Origin: Leptospira andrefontaineae
GTDB lineage: Bacteria > Spirochaetota > Leptospiria > Leptospirales > Leptospiraceae
NCBI RefSeq assembly: GCF_004770105.1
Contig: NZ_RQEY01000019.1
Span: 1 to 64,000 of the forward strand
Length of the DNA: 64,000 nt
Direction of reading: 5' to 3'
The notes under the pieces were generated by a model that did no database searches, was not told where the DNA came from, and saw only the letters and a program-made list of their open reading frames with translations. The position numbers and the translations under genes were made by a program. Every line of letters begins with the position of its first letter. Position 1 is the first letter of the stretch. This document shows, one piece after another, positions 56,514 through 64,000 of the stretch.

Positions 56514-56653
56514 CCGAAGTATTTTCACTAGTGTAGTATTTGTTATACGATAGGCACTCTTAGTTTTCAGGCATGTCAATTTATTGCTTGAATCTTGTTT
56601 TCATTCCAAGGATTCTTTCCCAGAATTCAAAACTGAATGGGATCGGGTCAGGA

Positions 56654-57985
56654 ATGCGAAGACTAAAAAATAAAATTAGAGCGGCAATCTTTTTCGGATG
56701 TATGATCCTCGCGCTAACTTCTGTCCATCCAAACGATCAAGTCATCTATATGAAAGATGGAAGAGTGATCACCGCTGAGATCGTTTCCCAAACTGCGTTC
56801 GATATGGTAATCAAATTGCAGGACGGCTCTACTAAAAAGATCTCAAAACAAGATGTCAAACGGGTTGCTTTTAAAGAAGCAAAAACCCCGGAACCTAAAG
56901 ACAAAACCCCTGCTGAACCTCCTACACCAACTCCGGAAGAAATTGCAAAACAACAGGAAGAAGATTCCAAAAAACAAGCCGCCTTAGATGAAAAGGCAGA
57001 AAAAAGAAAAAAACAGATCGAAGAAGCAAAACGAAATCGTATAGATATTTCTTTAGGAGCCGGATCTGGAACTGTCAACTTTCAAGGAGCAAATTTTTAC
57101 GATAATGTGATCGCAGTCGGAAGTAGCTTAGGCCAAGACAGCGGTAAATTCGAATTCCCAATCGAACCTAAACCTAAAAGTGGAAAGGCAAGATCTTTCG
57201 AAATTAGATATTCTTGGAACAGATTTGTAGGAGAAGTGGGAGCAAGTTCAATAACGTCTACTGCAACCCAAAATATTATCGGAGTAGACGGTCCGACCAG
57301 TGGAACATTCCCGAAATTAATCAATGGCAATTACGATGTTTCCATGAAACATGTTTATGGAAATTTTTCCTACTCAGTGTATCCACATCCTAAATATGAT
57401 ATACGTCCAGTCATCGGATATCACCAGTTCTGGACAAAAACAGAAAATTCAAATGCAATAGCATTCGGAGCAGGAGTTGCTCCTTTATTTACCGACCAGT
57501 ATTTTGGAACAGATCCCACTTCGATTGCAGAAGGTTTAAAAGGTTATTCTTACGGGGTCCAATACGATATAAAATTCGAAAAGTTCGAGATCCGCACCGG
57601 ATTACATATTCTACAGATGAAAGGTTTTGGAACTTATGATCGACAACTGAATGCATACGCACCAGTAAGTAATCAAACTCAATCAGAAGATATAGATGTG
57701 TACAATAAATGGGTCGCAAAAGGAGCGATCATTGATCTAAAATTTCTGTACCCTTGGAAATATGGAGTCAGCTTCTGGATGGGACTAAATAGTATGAGTT
57801 GGAAGTATACTATGTCAGAGACCGCTTTGGCCGTAGGTAATGCAGATTCTTCCGGAGTGGATCCTCAAAGTTATATACTAGGAAAATTATTGTTCGAATC
57901 CCTGATCGGCCCTGGATCACTCAAAGAAACAAAGGCAACAACAATCCAAATCGGGGCTACTTATTCGTACGACTTTAACAAATAA
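56654..57985 (+). CDS. Envelope beta-barrel-like protein, paralogue 2 of 3
   Basis: About 443 residues from the ATG at 56654, giving the signal MRRLKNKIRAAIFFGCMILALTSV; an ATG at 56573 adds 27 residues that would precede it. It has the same N-terminal YMKDGRVITAEIVSQTAFD...KISKQDVKRVAF domain, a longer charged linker with a Gln/Glu/Lys helix, and barrel-like strands ending TTIQIGATYSYDF. Clear paralogue of its neighbours. Confidence 0.8.
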   Translation: MRRLKNKIRAAIFFGCMILALTSVHPNDQVIYMKDGRVITAEIVSQTAFDMVIKLQDGSTKKISKQDVKRVAFKEAKTPEPKDKTPAEPPTPTPEEIAKQQEEDSKKQAALDEKAEKRKKQIEEAKRNRIDISLGAGSGTVNFQGANFYDNVIAVGSSLGQDSGKFEFPIEPKPKSGKARSFEIRYSWNRFVGEVGASSITSTATQNIIGVDGPTSGTFPKLINGNYDVSMKHVYGNFSYSVYPHPKYDIRPVIGYHQFWTKTENSNAIAFGAGVAPLFTDQYFGTDPTSIAEGLKGYSYGVQYDIKFEKFEIRTGLHILQMKGFGTYDRQLNAYAPVSNQTQSEDIDVYNKWVAKGAIIDLKFLYPWKYGVSFWMGLNSMSWKYTMSETALAVGNADSSGVDPQSYILGKLLFESLIGPGSLKETKATTIQIGATYSYDFNK

Positions 57986-58005
57986 AATCGTCTAATATTT
58001 CCGAT

Positions 58006-59310
58006 ATGTTTTATCTGAAACGAATTTTCGTTTTAAGCTTAGTTGCACTTATTCCAATAAATATCTTTTCTGAAATACAATATGTTTACATGAAAGATGG
58101 AAGAATTTTAAAAGGAGAAGTTCTCCATCAAAGTGCATTCAAAATCAGATTTAAAAGTGAAGAAGGAAAAGAAGAAGAAATACTAAAATCTACAATCCGA
58201 AGAATTACATTCAAAAATCCTGGGGTAAAAGAAATTCCTAAACAAGAAAAGATCGAAACCCCTACTCCTTTGCTCGAAACAAAATTAAAAGCAGAAGAGC
58301 CAAAACCTTCTCAAGAAAAAGCCACCTCTATTCTATCTAATCGCCATAGTTTTGAAATTCTGGGAGGAATAGGAAAAAGTAGTTATGAAAGTCAGGTAGC
58401 CAACTTCCACAGAAATGTGGAACAATATGGTACGATTTTAGGAGGAAACGGCGGATTTTTTTATAATTCTCCGGATCGAAAAGATTCAAACGCAAAAACT
58501 ATTAACCTAAGATATACTTGGAAACGTTTTGTAGGAGAACTTGGCGGATCTCATCTCAACTCTCTTGAATCAGTAAACAATTTCGGAACTATAGTATATC
58601 CGGATCTTTCCGGAGCAACAACAGTTACACAAGCTGCATTTACACCGGGCGTCCCCTATCATACGATCAGTTACAAACAATTAAACGTCCAATTTTCCTA
58701 CACGGCATATTCTAGGTCCGGATTAGAAATCAGACCTATATTAGGTTATTATAAAGTCTGGCAGAAAGGAAAAGATGATTCCACTTACGAAATTTCTCCA
58801 AAAGATCCGGGAAATACGGACGCAATAGATTGGACCATAAAGTATGGAACCAGTTTTAGTGATTATTTGAGCGGCCCTTCCGTGGGAGCTGCGCTTGAAT
58901 ACAAATGGAAAGAGAAATGGGAAACCAGGTGGGAATTTCAAAAACAATTTTTACAGGGAAATTCGATCTATACTAGAGACCAGATCGCTTATCTTGTAGG
59001 AAGTTTTTTCGAAGAAAGAGCAGCATTGAATAACCAATGGAAAGTAAACTCCCAATCTATTTCAGGAAAGTTAGTCTACCATTGGAGGGATTCAGTCTTC
59101 TTTTGGTCAGGATTCCAATATTCTAAACTCACTTATAAAATGGAACATTTGGGAGGAGATTTGGATTTAAATGGAAGTCCTTTCGAAGCTTATATAAACA
59201 CGGTATTGATCCAATCTTTAACCCAAGGACTTGCGGGAAATTCTACAGCAAAAGCGATCTTTGTAGGAGCCGGATATTCTTTAGACTTCTCCAAAAAAGA
59301 AGCTCAATGA
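58006..59310 (+). CDS. Envelope beta-barrel-like protein, paralogue 3 of 3
   Basis: 434 residues with a signal ending NIFS. The N-terminal YMKDGRILKGEVLHQSAFK...ILKSTIRRITF domain and the barrel-like C-terminal strands (AIFVGAGYSLDF) mirror the two preceding genes. It starts 20 bases after paralogue 2 and its stop overlaps the stop of the converging ThiF-family gene by 7 bases. Confidence 0.8.
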   Translation: MFYLKRIFVLSLVALIPINIFSEIQYVYMKDGRILKGEVLHQSAFKIRFKSEEGKEEEILKSTIRRITFKNPGVKEIPKQEKIETPTPLLETKLKAEEPKPSQEKATSILSNRHSFEILGGIGKSSYESQVANFHRNVEQYGTILGGNGGFFYNSPDRKDSNAKTINLRYTWKRFVGELGGSHLNSLESVNNFGTIVYPDLSGATTVTQAAFTPGVPYHTISYKQLNVQFSYTAYSRSGLEIRPILGYYKVWQKGKDDSTYEISPKDPGNTDAIDWTIKYGTSFSDYLSGPSVGAALEYKWKEKWETRWEFQKQFLQGNSIYTRDQIAYLVGSFFEERAALNNQWKVNSQSISGKLVYHWRDSVFFWSGFQYSKLTYKMEHLGGDLDLNGSPFEAYINTVLIQSLTQGLAGNSTAKAIFVGAGYSLDFSKKEAQ

Positions 59311-60065
59311 GATAAACCGCAAGCAAAACAATCTTTACGTCTAGTTGTAGAGATAGTCCTGAATTCCATAAATTTAGAATCTACTTGTAAAATTCTGCCG
59401 AACAAACCTGAATCTCTCTCGGAATCACTTAATATAAATTGAATACTTTCTGTGGCTTGAATTGTGCCTATCATTCCTGCCATACTACCAATCACTCCCG
59501 CATCCGCACAGGAAGGTACATACTCCGGAGGTGGGGGATTTTCATAAACACATCTAAAACATGCGTCTTTTCCTGGGCGAACTCCCATCACCATTCCTTC
59601 AAAACGAAGCACACCTGCGGTGATAAATGGGATCCTCTTCTCTATACAGATATCATTCACAAGAAACTTAGTATCGAAATTATCGGAACCTTCTAAAACT
59701 AAGTCGGACCCGTTCAGTAGATCTTTTGCATTTTCTCTATTAAGTCTAGCCTGTATACCTTCTACCCTTATATAAGGATTTAAAGATCTAAGGTTTTCTG
59801 AAGAAGCTTCTGATTTGGATCTTCCTATATCAGAATGTTTGAATATGATTTGTCTTTGTAGATTAGTGGTTTCGACGATATCGGAGTCTATGATCCGGAT
59901 ATTTCCTAGTCCGGCAGCCCCTAAATACAACAAAGCCGGAGATCCAAGACCCCCGGCTCCGATTACCGTTACTACGGATTTTTTGAGTTTTTCCTGACCT
60001 GCGCGCTTAACTTCGTTTAGAAGAATATTCCTGGAATAGCGACTCAGTTCTTCCGGACTCAACAC
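59304..60065 (-). CDS. ThiF/MoeB family adenylyltransferase
   Basis: 253 residues. ATP-binding VIGAGGLGSPALLYLGAAGLG, DSDIVETTNLQRQ, the Arg-containing SDIGRSKSEAS and EGSDNFDTKFLVND are all in place. Four zinc cysteines occur as CFRC and CFAC. Such enzymes adenylate the C-terminal Gly of MoaD- or ThiS-like sulfur carriers. No rhodanese domain is attached. Neither moaD nor thiS lies nearby, so molybdopterin and thiamine roles cannot be told apart. Confidence 0.9.
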   Translation of the reverse strand: MLSPEELSRYSRNILLNEVKRAGQEKLKKSVVTVIGAGGLGSPALLYLGAAGLGNIRIIDSDIVETTNLQRQIIFKHSDIGRSKSEASSENLRSLNPYIRVEGIQARLNRENAKDLLNGSDLVLEGSDNFDTKFLVNDICIEKRIPFITAGVLRFEGMVMGVRPGKDACFRCVYENPPPPEYVPSCADAGVIGSMAGMIGTIQATESIQFILSDSERDSGLFGRILQVDSKFMEFRTISTTRRKDCFACGLSH

Positions 60066-60074
60066 CGAAAAGGA

Positions 60075-60548
60075 TTAACCCTTCAGTTTTTTAGTGAGAA
60101 CGTTTAAGAAATCGGAAACAAACTCATCGGATCTACGGTTTTTATCCGCAAACTCAAGAGCTTCTTTCGCGGCATCTTCTGCTTTCTCATTTTTGATAAC
60201 GATGTTTAGGATAGAAACAAGAGCAGTGTAAACGATATCTCCGTTATCGGAGCTGATCACTTTGTTTTTCAAAGCGATAGTGGAATCACCTGCTTCTCCG
60301 ATTTGACCCAGAGCAATCCCTGCAGGAACTGCAACTTTAGGATCGTTTGTACGGTTCAGAAGGTTGATCAATTCCGGAATTGCGGATTTTTCTTTTTTAT
60401 CTCCCAAATAAAGAGACGCTTCGATTTTTTCCTGATCGGATCCGCTGGAAAGTGCCTTAATATGATCTTCCGTACTTTTTTCGGCAGAAACCGAAACGGT
60501 AAAAATAAGAGTGGCGAGTATTGCGAGCGTAATGGCGCTTTTTTTCAT
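60075..60548 (-). CDS. HEAT-repeat exported protein
   Basis: 157 residues from the ATG at 60548, which has GGAGGAG three bases upstream and yields the signal MKKSAITLAILATLIFTVSVSA; the frame is open further but without support. The mature part holds about two or three HEAT-like helical pairs (IPELINLLNRTNDPKVAVPAGIALGQIG). Probably a periplasmic binding scaffold. It lies 9 bases upstream of the ThiF-family gene on the same strand. Confidence 0.8.
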   Translation of the reverse strand: MKKSAITLAILATLIFTVSVSAEKSTEDHIKALSSGSDQEKIEASLYLGDKKEKSAIPELINLLNRTNDPKVAVPAGIALGQIGEAGDSTIALKNKVISSDNGDIVYTALVSILNIVIKNEKAEDAAKEALEFADKNRRSDEFVSDFLNVLTKKLKG

Positions 60549-60563
60549 GATCTCCTCCTGTAA

Positions 60564-60582
60564 CCGAGGAATCTTCCCTCGG
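60564..60582 (-). promoter_or_regulatory. Hairpin upstream of the HEAT gene ribosome site
   Basis: CCGAGG and CCTCGG form a perfect 6-bp stem with a 7-base loop, immediately before the GGAGGAG of the gene ending at 60548. It could affect mRNA stability or translation. Confidence 0.4.
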
Positions 60583-60650
60583 GAGCCAAGATCGTCAACC
60601 CAAATAAATGGTTCGTAGGAATCGATCGGGCTTTTGATGATGGATTCGGA

Positions 60651-61811
60651 ATGCAATTCAGTCTTCCAGAAATCCGTCCCAAAGAATGGATCCATAGAAT
60701 AAAGGAGGAATTTTTTCCTCCTAGGATCCTGGATAAGTATGTATTCTCAGAGTTTGTAAAAATATTTATCGGGGCTTTGATCACTTTAGGATTTTTGGCC
60801 CTTATGTCTTCCTATAGCGATATCAAGGGGGACATGGCTTCCTCAAAAGGTGGAAAGATCCACGGTTGGCTTTTCATTTTATTCCGACTTCCCCAGATGC
60901 TCATTCAATACATCATGAACATCGCTATATTATTCTCGGTATCTTTCACTGTGGGACAGTTTTCGGCGAACAAAGAATTGGTCGCAATGATGGCTGCAGG
61001 TATCTCTTTCAGAAGAATTGTAGCTCCAATCGTTGCATTCAGTTGTGTACTCTGGTTTGCGGCATTCTTCTTAAAACAAACGGTCGTTGCCCCCTTAAAC
61101 GCGAGAGCAAACGAAGAACATAAAATGTTAAAAGAAGGAGACCTGAACACTTTAGTTGGAGTGGTCTACCAAAAACATTTTAAAGGCCAAGAAGGTTTTT
61201 ATTATATCTACTACTACGATACCAAGGAAGAAGAGATCAAAGGTGGATTCAATTATATCTGTCTGACAAAGGAACAAACTCCTGATTATCTTTTAGTAGC
61301 ACAAAAAGCAAAGTTCGACTTTCAAAAAGAAGTTTGGATCTTAAAAGGTGTAGAAGAAACCAAATTCGACGATGAACTACAAGTAGTCTCCGTTCAAAAG
61401 TTTACGGAAAAAGAATACACTCTTCCGGAAAAGCCCGACTATTTTAAAAAGTTAAAAGGTTCAGTAGAAGAGATGAATTTTTTTGAACTTTCGGAAGAAA
61501 AGGAAAATCGTATCCGAAAAGGTTTATCGTATGGAGATGTGGATATAGCAAAACATACATTGTTTGCGGAACCTTTGCTTATTGTGGTCTTAACTTTGGT
61601 AGGTTGTGCCAGCGGATTTTTCACCAAAAGAATGGCGATTGTTTCTTCCTTAGGAGTGAGCATCGGAGTAGCACTTCTTTATATGATCATGGACCCTTCT
61701 TTCAAATCATTGGGAGAAAACGAAGTCATTCCTATTTGGCTAGCAAGTTGGATCACACCTTTACTTTTCCTATCAGGGCTTTACGTAATTTATAAAAGGC
61801 TAAAAGTCTGA
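60651..61811 (+). CDS. LptF/LptG family permease
   Basis: 386 residues. YjgP/YjgQ layout: helices near 30-50, 70-100 and 110-135, a periplasmic beta domain (about 145-290) and three C-terminal helices. FSANKELVAMMAAGISFRRI and VAPLNARANEEHKML are typical. LptF and LptG move lipopolysaccharide from the inner membrane toward the Lpt bridge with LptB. LptF or LptG cannot be decided here, and the second subunit is not in the window. Confidence 0.9.
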   Translation: MQFSLPEIRPKEWIHRIKEEFFPPRILDKYVFSEFVKIFIGALITLGFLALMSSYSDIKGDMASSKGGKIHGWLFILFRLPQMLIQYIMNIAILFSVSFTVGQFSANKELVAMMAAGISFRRIVAPIVAFSCVLWFAAFFLKQTVVAPLNARANEEHKMLKEGDLNTLVGVVYQKHFKGQEGFYYIYYYDTKEEEIKGGFNYICLTKEQTPDYLLVAQKAKFDFQKEVWILKGVEETKFDDELQVVSVQKFTEKEYTLPEKPDYFKKLKGSVEEMNFFELSEEKENRIRKGLSYGDVDIAKHTLFAEPLLIVVLTLVGCASGFFTKRMAIVSSLGVSIGVALLYMIMDPSFKSLGENEVIPIWLASWITPLLFLSGLYVIYKRLKV

Positions 61812-61814
61812 CCT

Positions 61815-61845
61815 AAAATAAAAAAGCCCCCTATGAGGAGGCTTT
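61815..61845 (-). terminator. Terminator between converging genes
   Basis: On the minus strand AAAGCC...GGCTTT arms with an inner CC/GG pair are followed by TTTTTTATTTT. It serves the gene at 61882 and may also stop transcription of the permease gene from the other side. Confidence 0.85.
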
Positions 61846-61881
61846 AAGAATCCCTTCAGAAAAAAAGAATTCTATTAAATA

Positions 61882-62403
61882 TTATTTTCCACCTTTAGGT
61901 GTAACAGTCGCTTTCGGTACGATCACTCTTATATTATTCTTTTGGATCTTATATCCTCCGGAAACAGTAATGATCCCTTTGAATAGATCGGAAGTATCGG
62001 TAATTTTTGCCATGAACCAGCTTCCAGTCCTAGCTTCTTCCTTGGATTCAGGAGCTCTGTATCCGTCTTCCGTTCCCATATCAAACATGATTACTTTTAC
62101 TCCCAGCTTCAGATCCTTATCCGTAGCGAGTCGGGTCATGTAAAAGTTTTTGGTCCAATACTTCTTACCGTCAGTCACTTGTAGGAATTCCCCTTCTCCT
62201 TTTGTTTTGGTGGCAGAAGCGGGAGTCATTTCCTTAGCGATATATACGTTGATATAAGTTTGGTCGTTATATTCTTCCCTGGAAACGAAAAAGTCGTCCG
62301 GTTGGATGTAATGATCATCCTCTTCTGCAAACAAACCTGTCGGTAACATGCTGAGACAAAACGCAACGATCGCCATCACTCTAAATACATTTCTGTTTTT
62401 CAT
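61882..62403 (-). CDS. Hypothetical exported protein, 173 aa
   Basis: Signal MKNRNVFRVMAIVAFCLSMLPTGLFA, then a mainly beta protein rich in aromatic residues and Lys (EEYNDQTYINVYIAKEM, KKYWTKNFYMTRLA). No family recognised. It ends with the GC-rich hairpin terminator and is monocistronic. Confidence 0.75.
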   Translation of the reverse strand: MKNRNVFRVMAIVAFCLSMLPTGLFAEEDDHYIQPDDFFVSREEYNDQTYINVYIAKEMTPASATKTKGEGEFLQVTDGKKYWTKNFYMTRLATDKDLKLGVKVIMFDMGTEDGYRAPESKEEARTGSWFMAKITDTSDLFKGIITVSGGYKIQKNNIRVIVPKATVTPKGGK

Positions 62404-62727
62404 TCCTAAACTCCGTGAAACCTATCCATTCACCGAAATAATTTCGGCGGTGAATAATTTATTGCATATTAAAGATCGCTCCCTTTTAGTCAAGGCTTCC
62501 AGAAGAATGACTCGGTTTGTTTTTTGTAAAGTTTTCGATTCTACTGATCCGATTTTTTTGATCAGGCAGTCTTTAATCGTAAAAAAATGGATAGATTACT
62601 TTTCCGAAAAGGGCTAACAATCCCTTAAACCGATCCTATATAGAAACTTTAAAAAATATTAACATAGATCAATCCCGGTCTTTAAAATTTTATTTTACTT
62701 AGGCCACTAAACATAAATAGTCTTTAT
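62404..62727. other. 324-base divergent intergenic region
   Basis: Separates divergent genes at 62403 and 62728 and should hold both promoters. It is AT-rich with no clear palindrome. A plus-strand frame (62348-62617) overlaps the start of the minus-strand gene and lacks a ribosome site, so I do not call it. Confidence 0.5.
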
Positions 62728-63459
62728 ATGAAAAATTCCGGGAAAAAAGATTTGAAAGATCCGGTCTTCGAAACTAAAAAGCTCGGCAAAATTTACGATA
62801 TGGGCCAAGTGAAGGTCCCGGCTTTGACAGATATCAACGTTCGATTTTTCCGGTCCGAATTTTCAGTTCTATTAGGGCCTAGCGGTAGCGGAAAATCCAC
62901 CCTATTGAATATATTGGGCGGATTAGATTCTCCCAGTTCCGGAGAGGTACTTTTTAATAAACGACCTTTGCGTGGGGACCAAGACGCAGACCTTACCGAA
63001 TTCAGAAGGAAATACGTGGGATTCGTATTCCAATTTTATAATTTGATCCCCAGCTTAACTGCAGAAGAAAACGTAAAACTCGTTACCGATATCTCCGATA
63101 ATCCGATGTCTTCTTCGGATGCATTAGAATTAGTCGGCCTTACGGAAAGAAAAGACCATTTTCCTTCTCAACTTTCCGGAGGAGAACAACAAAGGGTCGC
63201 AATCGCAAGAGCAATTGCCAAACGCCCTGAAATACTTCTTTGCGACGAACCTACGGGAGCCCTGGATTTTCAGACAGGAAAGATCGTATTGGATGCGATC
63301 TCTAAGATCAACAGAGAGTTAGGCACGACCACAATTATAATTACACATAATGTAAGTATCACTTCTATCGCGGATAGGGTCGTCGAAATGAGGGACGGGT
63401 TGATAATCTCCGATAAACAAAACCCGAAAAAAACCTCCACAGAGAGTCTTCATTGGTAA
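62728..63459 (+). CDS. ABC transporter ATP-binding protein, LolD/MacB-like
   Basis: 243 residues. Walker [11 protein letters not shown]-loop [17 protein letters not shown], signature [16 protein letters not shown], Walker [13 protein letters not shown] and switch ITHN are intact. The YNLIP and PTGALD forms are typical of the MacB/LolD/FtsE branch, which couples to FtsX-like permeases rather than solute permeases. The next gene, overlapping it by seven bases, is such a permease. Confidence 0.92.
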   Translation: MKNSGKKDLKDPVFETKKLGKIYDMGQVKVPALTDINVRFFRSEFSVLLGPSGSGKSTLLNILGGLDSPSSGEVLFNKRPLRGDQDADLTEFRRKYVGFVFQFYNLIPSLTAEENVKLVTDISDNPMSSSDALELVGLTERKDHFPSQLSGGEQQRVAIARAIAKRPEILLCDEPTGALDFQTGKIVLDAISKINRELGTTTIIITHNVSITSIADRVVEMRDGLIISDKQNPKKTSTESLHW

Positions 63460-64000
63460 AGATCCTAGACAAAAAAGTCCTTAGGGAGTTGCTCGCCTGG
63501 AAGTCCCAGGCCTTGACAATCACATTAGTGATCGCTTCCGGGATTACGGTCTATTTAACCTCCTTAAGCGCTTACGATTCACTTCTCGTTTCCAGAAATA
63601 ATTTTTATGCGGAATACTCACTCTCTCAAGGATTCGTTTCGCTTCATAAGGCGCCTGAATCTATAATTTTAGATATTTCTAAAATACCCGGAATATCCTA
63701 CGCGGAAGGAAGGATCATCAAAGATATAGTTCTGGATTTCGAATCCGAATCTATTCCAAGCGGAGGACGAATAGTCACCTTAACGGAAGGTCTGAACCGA
63801 TTAGCAGTCTTGCAAGGAAGATTGCCTAGGGAAAAGGACGAAACCGTGATTAGCGAGGCATTCTCCTTAGCAAATCGATTAGCTCCGGGCTCCAAACTTA
63901 CCGCACTTTTAGAAGGAAAGAGAAAGATACTAACAGTCTCAGGGATCGCACTTTCGCCTGAATATGTTTACGTTTTTCGGCCAGGGGGATTCTTGCCCGA
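63453..64000 (+). CDS. ABC transporter permease, FtsX/MacB-like, 3' end outside window
   Basis: The frame starts at a TTG that overlaps the end of the ATPase gene and is open to the right edge (182 codons). It begins [42 protein letters not shown], a cytoplasmic segment followed by the first membrane helix, as in COG0577-type permeases. The rest visible is the first part of the periplasmic domain. With the ATPase it should form a mechanotransmitting exporter; the substrate and any fusion protein are beyond the window. Confidence 0.85.
   Translation, partial: MVKILDKKVLRELLAWKSQALTITLVIASGITVYLTSLSAYDSLLVSRNNFYAEYSLSQGFVSLHKAPESIILDISKIPGISYAEGRIIKDIVLDFESESIPSGGRIVTLTEGLNRLAVLQGRLPREKDETVISEAFSLANRLAPGSKLTALLEGKRKILTVSGIALSPEYVYVFRPGGFLP

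Noticed and set aside
62348..62617. 89-codon plus-strand frame before the ABC genes
   Set aside because: Overlaps the start of the exported protein gene on the other strand, has no ribosome site and matches no family I know.
1..64000. tRNA, rRNA, CRISPR, prophage or insertion sequence
   Set aside because: I looked for cloverleaf ends, regularly spaced repeats, integrases and transposases and saw none. A tRNAscan or Infernal run would be decisive.

Overview
The window reads as a chromosomal segment of a Leptospira species. This is inferred from the giant leptospiral-type repeat protein at the left edge, the lipoproteins with relaxed spirochaetal lipoboxes, the moderate GC content, the family set (LEA2 lipoprotein, DUF5329, OmpA/PD40 protein, msbA-lpxK) and the palindromic intergenic elements. 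I saw no rRNA, tRNA, CRISPR array, insertion sequence or prophage.

Left region (1-10.6 kb): a polymorphic-toxin locus. A >2,555-residue protein, open at the left window edge, carries internal helical repeats, a Hint autoprocessing domain, a long coiled-coil stretch and a C-terminal module with a Cys/His arrangement like papain or NlpC/P60 hydrolases. Its stop codon overlaps a lipoprotein gene, the likely immunity protein. After a strong terminator comes a second, truncated copy of the toxin module, again overlapped by a paralogous lipoprotein gene. This looks like an orphan toxin/immunity cassette. About 1 kb without a convincing gene follows, holding several hairpins.

10.6-19.8 kb: an RND efflux pump without its usual partner genes, a LEA2-type lipoprotein, a phosphoglycosyltransferase fused to a ferritin-like di-iron domain, and a response regulator/histidine kinase pair.

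20-26 kb: a lipid and redox block. It has a Baeyer-Villiger-type monooxygenase, a TetR regulator with two perfect operator palindromes in the divergent promoter, fadH and an acyl-CoA dehydrogenase. This looks like a TetR-controlled beta-oxidation unit.

26-43.9 kb: mostly housekeeping and small accessory genes. They are a PiT-like permease, an OlsB-type acyltransferase, a PilZ protein, an alpha/beta hydrolase, a Tat-exported aldo/keto reductase, polA, two glycosyltransferases, a class II glutamine amidotransferase, a stand-alone CULT (cereblon-type, thalidomide-binding fold) protein, DUF5329, a serine-hydrolase-like lipoprotein, an HxlR regulator with palindromic operators divergent from an SDR, and small membrane proteins.

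44-64 kb: cell-envelope genes. They are an OmpA-family protein, an FAD oxidoreductase and methyltransferase, a class A PBP, an oligopeptide-type binding lipoprotein, msbA-lpxK, three tandem paralogous beta-rich envelope proteins, a ThiF/MoeB enzyme, a HEAT-repeat protein, an LptF/LptG permease and a LolD/MacB-like ABC exporter cut by the right edge.

The observations most worth following are the toxin/immunity locus with its orphan cassette, the sugar transferase-ferritin fusion, and the CULT-domain protein.
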